A stretch of 64,000 nt of DNA from positions 62,001 to 126,000 of the forward strand of contig WGMQ01000005.1 in the NCBI GenBank assembly GCA_016125005.1. The letters run 5' to 3'. Source of the DNA: a bacterium (lineage in GTDB: Bacteria; Sumerlaeota; Sumerlaeia; SLMS01). Positions 9,566 to 17,415 of the stretch are shown one piece after another. A program made the translations under genes and the position numbers. The notes under the pieces are model-generated. The model made no database searches. It was given only the letters and a program-made list of their open reading frames with translations, and was not told the origin of the DNA. Each line of letters begins with the position of its first letter. Position 1 is the first letter of the stretch.

Positions 9566-10942
9566 TTGAGTTCCTTTTCCGACTTTCCCCTGTCCGACAA
9601 ACTGAAGGGCGCCGTGGCGGACCTTGGCTTCACCGCTCCGCTACCCATTCAGGAGAAGGTGATCCCGCTGGCGCTTGAACGCCGCGACGTGGTGGGCTGC
9701 GCGCCGACCGGCACGGGGAAAACGCTCGCCTTCCTGCTTCCCATCATGGACGGGCTGCTCGAAATGGGGCGCGTCCGCCGATTCCGCCCCCGCGCCTTGA
9801 TTCTTCTCCCCACCCGCGAATTGGCCATTCAGGTCGGCGAGGTCTTTCGGTCGCTTGCCACCAAGACTGGTCTTCGTTCGGTCGTTGTCTGCGGCGGTAT
9901 GGATCTCTCCGAGCAGGAACAGCAGATGCAGCTCGGCGTTGATGCGGTGATCGCCACTCCCGGCCGTCTCATTGAGCACCTGGAGCGTCAGGGCTTGAAG
10001 TTCGCCGAGCTTGAGTACTTGGTTCTGGACGAAGCGGACCGCATGCTGGATGAGGGGTTCCTCCCCGACATCCGGCGCATTGTCGACCAGATCCCGGACC
10101 GTCGGCAAACGATGCTGTTCTCCGCCACCATGCCGCCGGAAATGGAGAAGTTTGCCCGCGAACTGCTCTCCGAGCCCGCCCGCATTCAGGTCGGCCTCGT
10201 CGCCCCCAAGGACTCCATTGAGGAACGCGCCTACCCGGTCATCGAGGAGCAGAAGGTTGATCTGCTCAAGGCCATCTTCGAGCGCGAGCAGGGCTTCGAG
10301 AAGGTCCTTGTCTTCGTGCGAACCCGTGCCCGCGCCCGCGAATTGGTGGAACCACTTCAGGCAGTCACCGGCTCGGTTGCCCGCGAACTGCACGCCGAAC
10401 TGACGCAGAAGGAACGTACCGCTGCGCTCGATGCCTTCCGCTCCGGCGAGTGCAAGCTGCTGGTGGCCACCGACGTGGCCTCCCGCGGCCTCGACATCGA
10501 GGCACTCAGCCACGTCGTGAACTTCGACGTCCCCAACACCCCCGACGAATACATTCACCGCATCGGCCGTACCGGTCGCGTGGATCGCACCGGCATTGCC
10601 ATCACGCTTGTTTCGCCCAAAGAGCAGACCCTTTTCATGGCGATCGACAACGCCGTGCGGCGCCCCATCGTCACGCGCCGCGTCGAAGGCTTTCCCTACA
10701 TCTTCCCGGAGGACGAGTTTGGCGAGGGGGGCTCGGAAAGCTCCAAGCGCAAGCGCCGCGGCTCGACCAGCTTCCGGCCCACCGAGGCTTCGGCGGGGGA
10801 GAAGGAGAATCCCTTCACCAAGTCCGGTCACCTCAAGAAGAAGTACCAACACCGGGAACTTGAGGAAGGCCCACGCCGCAACTCGCGCAAGCGCATCGAA
10901 AAGAAGATCAAGAACAAGAAGCTGCCGCACCAAAAGGGGTAA
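9566..10942 (+). CDS. DEAD-box ATP-dependent RNA helicase (RhlE-like)
   Basis: 458 aa, starting at TTG six bases after the sppA stop. No ATG lies near the conserved N-terminus. All core helicase motifs are present in order: Q motif (FTAPLPIQ), motif I APTGTGKT, Ia PTRELA, Ib TPGR, motif II LDEADRMLDEGF, III SAT, V TDVASRGLDIE and VI HRIGRTGR. The last ~90 residues form a lysine/arginine-rich tail ending KKIKNKKLPHQKG, typical of RhlE-type enzymes that contact RNA. The likely role is remodelling RNA structure in ribosome assembly or mRNA decay. The close spacing suggests co-transcription with sppA. Confidence 0.92.
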   Translation: MSSFSDFPLSDKLKGAVADLGFTAPLPIQEKVIPLALERRDVVGCAPTGTGKTLAFLLPIMDGLLEMGRVRRFRPRALILLPTRELAIQVGEVFRSLATKTGLRSVVVCGGMDLSEQEQQMQLGVDAVIATPGRLIEHLERQGLKFAELEYLVLDEADRMLDEGFLPDIRRIVDQIPDRRQTMLFSATMPPEMEKFARELLSEPARIQVGLVAPKDSIEERAYPVIEEQKVDLLKAIFEREQGFEKVLVFVRTRARARELVEPLQAVTGSVARELHAELTQKERTAALDAFRSGECKLLVATDVASRGLDIEALSHVVNFDVPNTPDEYIHRIGRTGRVDRTGIAITLVSPKEQTLFMAIDNAVRRPIVTRRVEGFPYIFPEDEFGEGGSESSKRKRRGSTSFRPTEASAGEKENPFTKSGHLKKKYQHRELEEGPRRNSRKRIEKKIKNKKLPHQKG

Positions 10943-11163
10943 ACCTGGCTCGGTGCGTTGGGTGGCGACCGGAAGAATGACGACCAGTTGGCATTCTCCT
11001 GCGGGCAAGTCCCCACCTTTTCGCGACGAAGTGGATCATGAAAACGGGGCTTTCTCGGTGGTTGGTTGGTCGTCCTGTTCAACAAGGGGTTTTTTTGGGT
11101 TGCATGGAGTGGTGAGTCGCGGTACCCCGTGACTCAAGCTGAGCCAGACTTTCGGCCCAGTCC

Positions 11164-11186
11164 TCCGGATTTCAGTCAAATCCGGA
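11164..11186. repeat. Perfect inverted repeat upstream of a secreted-protein gene
   Basis: TCCGGATTT and AAATCCGGA, a perfect 9-bp stem with loop CAGTC, lie 28 nt before the ATG at 11215. A second, imperfect hairpin (GAGTCGCGG / CCGTGACTC) lies just before it. There is no T-run after either. It could be a 5' leader structure, an operator, or the end of the helicase transcript. The ribosome-binding site AAGGAG is at 11204-11209. Confidence 0.45.
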
Positions 11187-11214
11187 CCCCCATCCCCTCC
11201 TTAAAGGAGCAATC

Positions 11215-12084
11215 ATGAAGAAGGCCCTATTTTGCGCGGGAGCAATTCTCGCCGCAAGCGCGGCTTCCGCCGCTTCCCTCAGCTACGACTTCAACACCGA
11301 CCAGAGCGCAAGTTTCACCAGCGTTGTGTTTGGGAACGCTGGCACCACCAGCACCGACTTTAGCTTCGATTACTCGACCGCCGGCATCCCTGCCGCACCG
11401 AGCGGCACCGGGACCATTGGCCTTCGTACGGCCGTCAACATCGCTTCAACGGTGGCCAATTCGCTCACCCTCTACCCTGACACGACCACTCTCAACGTCG
11501 CCGATGGCGACTGGCAGATGACCTTCGACGCCTATGTGCAGTTCGGCGACAATGCTGGTGCGACGACTGAGTTCGTCGGATTCGGTGCGCAGGCCACGAA
11601 GACCTTCCCGGGAGTTGGCGGCGACGGAGACAACGGATTCAACTACATCCTTACCTGTGACGGTGGTTCGAGCAACGACTACCGCTATTCCTCCGGTACC
11701 AGCTCGCCGATGACGGGCGACAATACCGCTCCCAACTGGTGGGGCACCGGCGAGGTGAACAACGCCGGCACCAACTGGAGCGCATTCTTCCCGGTCGTTG
11801 GCAGCTCGGTCGCGGGCTCCCCCGGTCTCCAGTGGGTCACCATTCGCCTGACCGTCAAGGATGCCGGCGCAACCCGCATCGTGGCCTTCAAGAAGCCCGG
11901 AGACGCCGATTTCACCACTGTTTCCACCATCACCGGCGGCATCGGATCCGCGGCCAACCCCTGCTTTGGCCATGCCGACTACTTCACTGGCAGCGCCCAG
12001 ACCAATCAGTTTGTCGTCTTTGACAACGTCGTGATCAGCGACACCGGTCCCTTTGCCGACGTGGCCGACTGGTCCGTCTACTAA
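11215..12084 (+). CDS. Secreted beta-rich protein of unknown function
   Basis: 289 aa with a textbook signal peptide (MKKALFCAGAILAASAASA, cut after ASA) and an ideal AAGGAG five bases from the ATG. The mature protein is rich in Ser, Thr, Gly and Asp. It resembles a concanavalin/LamG-like jelly-roll: 'GDWQMTFDAYVQFGD' and 'FVVFDNVVISDTGPFAD' look like the paired edge strands of such domains. No catalytic residues are evident. It ends VADWSVY, similar to the VSDWTLLGE end at 1.36 kb. It is transcribed alone, with a strong terminator behind it. Binding of a polysaccharide is a guess; 'secreted, unknown function' is what the sequence supports. Confidence 0.75.
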   Translation: MKKALFCAGAILAASAASAASLSYDFNTDQSASFTSVVFGNAGTTSTDFSFDYSTAGIPAAPSGTGTIGLRTAVNIASTVANSLTLYPDTTTLNVADGDWQMTFDAYVQFGDNAGATTEFVGFGAQATKTFPGVGGDGDNGFNYILTCDGGSSNDYRYSSGTSSPMTGDNTAPNWWGTGEVNNAGTNWSAFFPVVGSSVAGSPGLQWVTIRLTVKDAGATRIVAFKKPGDADFTTVSTITGGIGSAANPCFGHADYFTGSAQTNQFVVFDNVVISDTGPFADVADWSVY

Positions 12085-12113
12085 GACAGCCTTTCCCCTT
12101 TCCGGGATGGTCC

Positions 12114-12147
12114 TCCCCCGGCACGGACTCCGTGCCGGGGGATTTTT
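12114..12147 (+). terminator. Strong intrinsic terminator
   Basis: A perfect 13-bp stem TCCCCCGGCACGG / CCGTGCCGGGGGA with loop ACT is followed directly by TTTTT, 30 nt after the secreted-protein stop codon. Confidence 0.93.
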
Positions 12148-12247
12148 GCGACTGAGGTTCGTCAACCGCTCGAACACCCCGCTTGCGGTTTCGGCGCGCT
12201 TGCCTCTTCCTTGGGCTTGAGAATGAAGCGCCGGAGCCCATCCTGCC

Positions 12248-13150
12248 ATGGCGAATGACAACCTGGATTCATCGATCCGATACCCGGGGAGTTCATGGGA
12301 CACGGTGGAGCAGGCCGCCCAAGCGGCTGATCGGCAACCGGCCTTCCTATTGGTGCTGGGGCGGCACGCGACGCTCCCCAGCGAGCGAAAGGTGGCGGCC
12401 TTCGCCCAGGCCCTTCATCTGGACCCGTTCACCGCACGTCAGTGGCTCCTCGCCCCGACGCCGCGCATCATCCGCCGTGAGAATCGCCACGACAAAGTGC
12501 TCGAATGGGTGAGTTGGTTTCGCGCCATCGGCATTCGCGCCTTCGACCTCCCCGAGACACACCTCGCCGAGCAGGAGTTCATCGCCCCCAGCACGCTGGC
12601 CCTCGCTGGCGACGAGTTGGTCGTGGAGTTCGACGACAAGCGGCGCGAGACGCTTTCAGTGCACGATCTCCTTTGTGGTGTTTGGGGCGAGGTCCAGGAG
12701 CGCACCACCACCGAGACAACCTCTCAGGCGGTCGGATGCGAACTCCCGGCCCACCGGAAGACGTCGCTTCACGCCGAACTGACGCTCGACCTGCATCGCG
12801 TCGATTCTTCGCTTTCGATTCGCCTGGCCCAGGACCAGATCCGCTGGTCCGCCGTCTATCCCGACGAGACCGGCCAGTCATCCATGCACATGCGTCGGCT
12901 CCTCAAGCAGGTGCGAACGCTTTGGCCGCGACTCCCCATCATGGAGGACTTCGGTCGCGCCGAGCCGGTGCTGGGCACGTCGCGCGAGCTGCTCGGCAGC
13001 TCGACTTACCTTCAATCGAACTGGATGGGGGGTGGCGGGCGGCTGCGGCTCCAGCGCGAGAAGACTTTTCACGAATCGGGCCGCGGACCCTTCGCGATCT
13101 ACTCGACACTGTTGCGGCTGGAGATGCTACGTCTTGGCCCACCGCACTAG
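12248..13150 (+). CDS. Protein of unknown function upstream of a GT4 glycosyltransferase
   Basis: 300 aa, not recognised. The N-terminal ~80 residues (LVLGRHATLPSERKVAAFAQ, then LDPFTARQWLLAPTPRIIRR) are helical and charged. The rest mixes strands and helices with no signal peptide or membrane segment, so it is probably cytoplasmic. A lone cysteine pair (LLCGVWG, VGCELP) does not form a metal motif. Its stop lies ten bases before the glycosyltransferase start, so the two are likely co-transcribed and may share a role in surface glycan synthesis. Coding character is good: its base use matches its neighbours, and the overlapping 12505-13878 ORF is a shadow in another frame. Confidence 0.7.
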   Translation: MANDNLDSSIRYPGSSWDTVEQAAQAADRQPAFLLVLGRHATLPSERKVAAFAQALHLDPFTARQWLLAPTPRIIRRENRHDKVLEWVSWFRAIGIRAFDLPETHLAEQEFIAPSTLALAGDELVVEFDDKRRETLSVHDLLCGVWGEVQERTTTETTSQAVGCELPAHRKTSLHAELTLDLHRVDSSLSIRLAQDQIRWSAVYPDETGQSSMHMRRLLKQVRTLWPRLPIMEDFGRAEPVLGTSRELLGSSTYLQSNWMGGGGRLRLQREKTFHESGRGPFAIYSTLLRLEMLRLGPPH

Positions 13151-13159
13151 GAGCCGCCC

Positions 13160-14287
13160 ATGAAGATCCTCCTCGACGCCCGCTACCTCGATGGATCCTT
13201 CACCGGCATCGGCACCTACTCGCTTCAGTTGATCCGTCACTTGGTCATGCTCGACGAGACGAACGAGTACACGGTGATCGCGCGCCCGGGCTTCAAGCCC
13301 GACGCCGAATGGGGCGAGCGCGTGAAGTGGCTCGTGTGGAAGCCCCGTCCCGTCAGCCTCTCCACGCTCTATCGGCTCGGGAGCGCCATCGACGACCTGA
13401 AGGTCGACCTAGTCCACAGCCTCTTCCCGCTCGCGCCGCTCCACATGAAGACGCCGCTGCTCATCACCATTCACGACCTCCAGCCATTCATCGACCCGGA
13501 CTTTTCCGCACGCCGTCCCTTCGCGGTGCAGACCGCCTACAACCTCTTCTATCGACGCGCCTATCCGGCGGTGATGCGCAAGGCGCGCTATGTCCTCAAT
13601 GTGAGCTACTACACGGGCGACTGCGTGGCGGAACTCTTTCCCGAGTTCCAGCCCAAGATCATCGTGGTGCAGTCGGGCCTCGACCCGGCGCACCTGGCGC
13701 CGCCGCCCGACGACTTCGAGCTGGTCAGCGCCGAGTTCCACCTGACCAATCCCTACGCCCTCTACTACGGCTCCACGCGCCCCAACAAGAACCTGGCGAT
13801 GATGATCCGTGCCTTTGCCCACCACGTCCGCGTCACGCGCGACGAGGAAACCGAGTTGGTGCTGATCCTCAAGCGTGATCGCTTCTTCCGCGATCTTCCC
13901 CGCCTCATCCGTCAGGAGGGCATGCAGCAACGGGTCCGCGTGCTGGATCAGGTGAGCCCGTCCGAGCAGCGCACCCTGCTGGCCAACGCCCGCGCCTTCC
14001 TTTTCCCGAGCAAGTACGAAGGCTTCGGCTTCCCCGCGCTGGAGGCGATGGCGGCCCATGTGCCGGTGGTGGCCGGGCGCTCCGGCGCGCTGGAGGAGAT
14101 CTGCGGCAACGACGCCGAATTCGTCGACGTGGACAACGTGGAGGACATCGCCCGGGGCATCGGGGCGGTGCTCCGCGACACCCCCCACCGCAACCACCTG
14201 ATCGAGCGGGGCCGCGTGCGCGCCGAACGCTTCAGCTGGAAAGAAACCGCCGCTCGCGTGATCGATGTCTATAAGCTGCTATTTTGA
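13160..14287 (+). CDS. Family 4 (group 1) glycosyltransferase
   Basis: 375 aa in the GT-B fold. The N-terminus (MKILLDARYLDGSFTGIGTY) is the acceptor-side signature of the GT4 mannosyltransferase-like group. The C-terminal donor domain carries YYGSTRPNKNLAMMI and the E-x7-E motif SKYEGFGFPALEAM, which holds the nucleotide-sugar diphosphate. No membrane segment is present, so it is a cytosolic enzyme acting at the membrane surface. The likely role is adding a hexose to a polysaccharide or lipid-linked glycan; donor and acceptor are unknown. It follows the unknown gene by nine bases and converges with trmB, whose end is 17 bases away. Confidence 0.9.
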   Translation: MKILLDARYLDGSFTGIGTYSLQLIRHLVMLDETNEYTVIARPGFKPDAEWGERVKWLVWKPRPVSLSTLYRLGSAIDDLKVDLVHSLFPLAPLHMKTPLLITIHDLQPFIDPDFSARRPFAVQTAYNLFYRRAYPAVMRKARYVLNVSYYTGDCVAELFPEFQPKIIVVQSGLDPAHLAPPPDDFELVSAEFHLTNPYALYYGSTRPNKNLAMMIRAFAHHVRVTRDEETELVLILKRDRFFRDLPRLIRQEGMQQRVRVLDQVSPSEQRTLLANARAFLFPSKYEGFGFPALEAMAAHVPVVAGRSGALEEICGNDAEFVDVDNVEDIARGIGAVLRDTPHRNHLIERGRVRAERFSWKETAARVIDVYKLLF

Positions 14288-14304
14288 GGATACGGCCCCC
14301 CGCC

Positions 14305-14967
14305 TTACCCCTTTTTCCGAAACTGCATGTAGTGGATCGGGTGTCCGGCCTCGATGGCTTTGCGCTGGAAGTTGGTCATGATGTCGTTCTCTTCCGGCTC
14401 AAGGTCCAGGCGCTTGTCGAAGACGAGCGTGAGCCATTCGGCGCATGCGTCGAAGAGGGGACGGATGACCTCGTAATAGGCGGTCACGTCGGTCTTGATG
14501 GTGAGGAGGCCGCCCGGCTTGAGCGTGCGGCGGATCGGCTCGACGAGGCGCGGCTGGAAGAGGCGGCGCTTGTGGTGGCGCTTCTTGGGCCACGGGTCGC
14601 TGAAGAGGATGATGTAGGCGTCGACGCTTTCCAGGGCGGGAAATTCCTCCAGGAAGTAGTGGGCGTCGCAGCGGACGATGCGGGTGTTGGTCAGGTTGCG
14701 GCGGCGCCACTTGTCCTTGGCGCGATGTACCTCTCCGGTGTCGACCTCGATGGCGAAGAAATCCACGTCGGGGCGGCGCTTTGCTTCCTCGGCCAGGAAC
14801 AGTCCCGAACCGGAGCCGACCTCGATCTCCACGGGGCCGCTGCGTCCGAAGATGGCGGGGAAGTCCAGCGGGCGCGTCAGCTCACCCAGGGTCAGTTCGA
14901 AGTCCCATCCGCCGTGTTCCGATTCGCGCAGCGGCGGGGTGCATTCGTTGGGTGCCAACGTCATCAC
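14305..14967 (-). CDS. trmB: tRNA (guanine-N7-)-methyltransferase
   Basis: 220 aa. TrmB makes m7G46 in the tRNA variable loop using S-adenosylmethionine. Visible signatures are the SAM-binding VEIEVGSGSGLFLAEEA, the acidic IEVDTGE loop, the family motif FSDPWPKKRHHKRRL, and the 'TDVTAYYE' and 'ETNF'-like 'DIMTNFQRKA' regions near the C-terminus. The length is normal for the family. The start overlaps the preceding gene's stop by four bases (ATGA), showing translational coupling with the 121-aa unknown protein. Confidence 0.95.
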   Translation of the reverse strand: MMTLAPNECTPPLRESEHGGWDFELTLGELTRPLDFPAIFGRSGPVEIEVGSGSGLFLAEEAKRRPDVDFFAIEVDTGEVHRAKDKWRRRNLTNTRIVRCDAHYFLEEFPALESVDAYIILFSDPWPKKRHHKRRLFQPRLVEPIRRTLKPGGLLTIKTDVTAYYEVIRPLFDACAEWLTLVFDKRLDLEPEENDIMTNFQRKAIEAGHPIHYMQFRKKG

Positions 14968-15329
14968 GCGGGGTCCTTGAGGAACGATTCGATATTGGTG
15001 GAGGTGACGGCCATCTCCGGCTCGGACAGCATGATCTTCCAGGCATAGAGCCCGAGCAGGCGCTTCACGCCATCGCTCTTGTCGGGCTGGTGCAGCGCAT
15101 CGAGGCCGATATGCAGGAGGCCGTCCTCGCGGACGTGGATGCGGACGAAGAAGGTCTTCCGGTAGCCGCGCTCGATCACGAGGCTGCGCACAAGCAGTTC
15201 CTTCTTGTCGGCGGAGAGGTAGGCCCCCTCGGACTTGTAGCGGTTACCCTGCTCGACGACTTCCAGCGGCGCGTAGGCGAGCCAGATGTCCTCGACCGTG
15301 GTGGGGCCGTTCAGGATGACGTGTGGCAT
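14964..15329 (-). CDS. Small conserved-looking protein of unknown function
   Basis: 121 aa, not recognised. It is compact and soluble, with no signal peptide. The sequence reads like an alpha/beta fold: a strand-rich middle (LVRSLVIERGYRKTFFVRIH) and a helical C-terminal part with DKSDGVKRLLGLYAWKIML. It is translationally coupled to trmB by a 4-base overlap and lies 12 bases after the M24 peptidase, so it is part of one operon. Given this context a role in RNA or protein quality control is conceivable, but nothing in the sequence shows it. Confidence 0.65.
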   Translation of the reverse strand: MPHVILNGPTTVEDIWLAYAPLEVVEQGNRYKSEGAYLSADKKELLVRSLVIERGYRKTFFVRIHVREDGLLHIGLDALHQPDKSDGVKRLLGLYAWKIMLSEPEMAVTSTNIESFLKDPA

Positions 15330-15341
15330 GTGTTGGGCTCC

Positions 15342-16436
15342 TCAGCCGATGATGCGGAGACGGCGCGGGCTCTTGGAGAGCACCTCGCAGCCGTCCTCGG
15401 TGATGAGGACATAGTCCTCGATGCGGACGCCGCATTCGCCCGGGATATAGATCCCCGGCTCGACGGTGACGATGTTGCCCGGTTCGAGCAGGTAGTCGCC
15501 GGCGCGGGGACTCAGGCGCGGGTTCTCATGAATCTCCAGGCCAACGCCGTGACCAAGTCCGTGGCCGAAGAACTCGCCGAAGCCCGCCTCCGTGATGACG
15601 TTTCTGGCGATGGCGTCGACGTCGCGTCCATTCATGCCCGGCTTGAGGGCCGCGATGGCAGCCTGCTGTGCCTCGAGCGTCACATCGTATATACGAACGA
15701 ACTGGTCGGTCGGCTTGCCAAGCACCGGCGTGCGCGTCAGGTCAGAGCAATAGCCACCCACGATGCCGCCCAGGTCGATGGTGATGGGCTCGCCCTTGCG
15801 GAAGCGGCGCGCCTCCGCCTGGTGGTGCGGGTGCGAGGAATTGGGGCCGCTCGCCACGATGTTGGAGAACGACTCGCGCTCGCCGCCGAGTTCCTCCATC
15901 AGGATGCGGATGGTGCGGCTCAGTTCCTTTTCGGTCATGCCGACCTTGATGCGGTCGATGGCCTCGCCCATGACTCGATCTGCCAGACGCACGGCGCGGC
16001 GAATGGTCTTCAGCTCCTCATCGTCCTTCACGCGACGCAGGCCCGGGATCAGGTCGCCTTCGTTCGTCATCTTGATTTTGCGGAAGAAGCCCTTGATGGT
16101 CTCCAGCTCGTCGACCGTGACGGAGCCCTCGAAGCCCACGCGCTCGTAGTCGTTCTTCTTGAAGAGCTTGCGGAACCACTCCTGCACGTCGGAGGTCGGC
16201 TGGACGTGGACCTCGGCGATGTCCTCCATCATGGCGGTCGCCACTTCGCCGTAGCGCGGATCGGTGATGAAGCGCACGCCGTCCTGGTCGATGACCAGGT
16301 AGGAGTAGGAGCCGGAGAACCCGGTGAGGTAGCGCGTGTTGACGCGGTTGACGACGACGAGAGCGTCGACCTCGCGCTGGCGCAGGGCCTTGCGGACCTT
16401 CTTCAAGCGTTGTTGAAAGGATTCCTTGCTGCTCAT
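15342..16436 (-). CDS. M24 family Xaa-Pro aminopeptidase/dipeptidase
   Basis: 364 aa from the ATG at 16436 (MSSKESFQQRLKKV). The ORF track's 33-residue extension runs into the intergenic repeat and is unlikely. The N-terminal creatinase-like domain (VVVNRVNTRYLTGFSGS) is followed by a pita-bread metallopeptidase domain. The metal ligands are in place: ITIDLGG and CSDLTRTP (two Asp), GHGLGHGVG (His), VTVEPGIYIPG (Glu) and GVRIEDYV (Glu). The enzyme removes N-terminal residues before proline, or splits Xaa-Pro dipeptides, in the cytosol. It heads the operon with the 121-aa protein and trmB. Confidence 0.92.
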   Translation of the reverse strand: MSSKESFQQRLKKVRKALRQREVDALVVVNRVNTRYLTGFSGSYSYLVIDQDGVRFITDPRYGEVATAMMEDIAEVHVQPTSDVQEWFRKLFKKNDYERVGFEGSVTVDELETIKGFFRKIKMTNEGDLIPGLRRVKDDEELKTIRRAVRLADRVMGEAIDRIKVGMTEKELSRTIRILMEELGGERESFSNIVASGPNSSHPHHQAEARRFRKGEPITIDLGGIVGGYCSDLTRTPVLGKPTDQFVRIYDVTLEAQQAAIAALKPGMNGRDVDAIARNVITEAGFGEFFGHGLGHGVGLEIHENPRLSPRAGDYLLEPGNIVTVEPGIYIPGECGVRIEDYVLITEDGCEVLSKSPRRLRIIG

Positions 16437-16555
16437 CGGTCGACCCTCCCGGCGTAAGACTGGACTTCTGCGATTCCCGGCGCGCGGCGCCGTGGCACAA
16501 GGGAAAACGGCGGACGGCCCATCGGTCGCGCGCAACTCGACAAAATCAAAGCATC

Positions 16556-16670
16556 ACCACGGAGACACGGAGACACGGAGAAAAGCATGCGGCACATAAT
16601 TCTTGAGAGACTTGATCGCCATTGCCAGCATCTCTTGATCTTCTCCTCCGTGCCTCCGTGTCTCCGTGGT
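16556..16670. repeat. CACGGAG-type inverted repeat element in the pepP-puuD gap
   Basis: The left arm reads ACCACGGAGACACGGAGACA and continues CGGAG. The right arm (16641-16670), read on the opposite strand, is nearly the same, ACCACGGAGACACGGAGGCA. The arms are ~28 nt each and enclose ~57 nt. Each arm is itself built of tandem ACACGGAG units. The element fills the only sizeable gap between the M24 peptidase and the amidotransferase. From memory, similar CCACGGAGACACGGAG elements recur between genes in many environmental bacterial genomes. Its mobility or function is unknown. It could fold as a long hairpin between two transcripts. Confidence 0.75.
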
Positions 16671-16712
16671 AACCCTTTTGTGAAACACTTCAGGACTGGT
16701 TGAACGCCTCTA

Positions 16713-17393
16713 TCAGCCCTTCGACTTGCCAGCCTGACGGACAAAATCCGTGAACAGATCGGCAAAGCGAGGGTCCACCTCGTCGGCACGCTCGGGGTGG
16801 CATTGGAGCCCCACGATCCAGCTATTGTCCATGGACTCGATGGCCTCGACGAGGCCGTCGGGCGAGTACCCGGTGGGCCTCATGCGCGGCGCAACCATCG
16901 TCGGGACCACGGCCTGGTGGTGGCGGCTGTTGATCCCAACGGGGCCGTAGGCCTTCAGGATGCGGGAGAGCTTGGAACCGGGCGTCACGTCGAGCGTATG
17001 CTGGCCGGAGACGCCCTCCTTCGAGGTGTGCCCGTCCACATGCTGCGCCAAGCGACCGCCAAACGCGACGTTCAGGAGCTGGAACCCGCGGCAAATGCCG
17101 AGCACCGGCTTGTCGAGGCGACGCATCTCCGCGAGCAGGTCGATTTCCATGCGATCACGACCGAGGTCCGGCTCGAAGGTCTTCGGGTCCATCGGGTCGC
17201 CGAAGCGATCAGGATGGATGTCGTTCACGCCACCGCTCAGGATCAGGCCATCGAGCGCCTTCGCATCGGGCGCGGGTCCCGCGGGGCGCAGCAGCACGCT
17301 CTCGGCCCCTGCCTTCTCCAGCGCCGCGGCGTAACGCTCGGCGCAATCGTCTGGCTTGTCAGTGACAGTAATACCAATCAGCGGCTTGGACAT
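16713..17393 (-). CDS. Class I glutamine-amidotransferase-like hydrolase (PuuD/peptidase C26 family)
   Basis: 226 aa from the ATG at 17393 (MSKPLIGITVTD); the ORF-track extension is not supported. The family hydrolyses gamma-glutamyl amides such as gamma-glutamyl-GABA. The catalytic cysteine sits in the nucleophile elbow PVLGICRGFQLLNVAFGG, and the histidine-glutamate pair in VGLQCHPERAD. 'GLILSGGVNDIHP' is the conserved glycine-rich oxyanion region. It is cytosolic and of usual family length. The true substrate is uncertain because no putrescine pathway genes lie nearby. It follows hisS by 22 bases on the same strand. Confidence 0.85.
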   Translation of the reverse strand: MSKPLIGITVTDKPDDCAERYAAALEKAGAESVLLRPAGPAPDAKALDGLILSGGVNDIHPDRFGDPMDPKTFEPDLGRDRMEIDLLAEMRRLDKPVLGICRGFQLLNVAFGGRLAQHVDGHTSKEGVSGQHTLDVTPGSKLSRILKAYGPVGINSRHHQAVVPTMVAPRMRPTGYSPDGLVEAIESMDNSWIVGLQCHPERADEVDPRFADLFTDFVRQAGKSKG

Positions 17394-17415
17394 GGTCGTT
17401 AGTTGGTCCCTTCGC

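Noticed and set aside
14781-16457. 558-aa plus-strand ORF over the M24 peptidase and trmB
   Set aside because: It is antisense to genes with clear active-site motifs, and its composition is that of a shadow frame.
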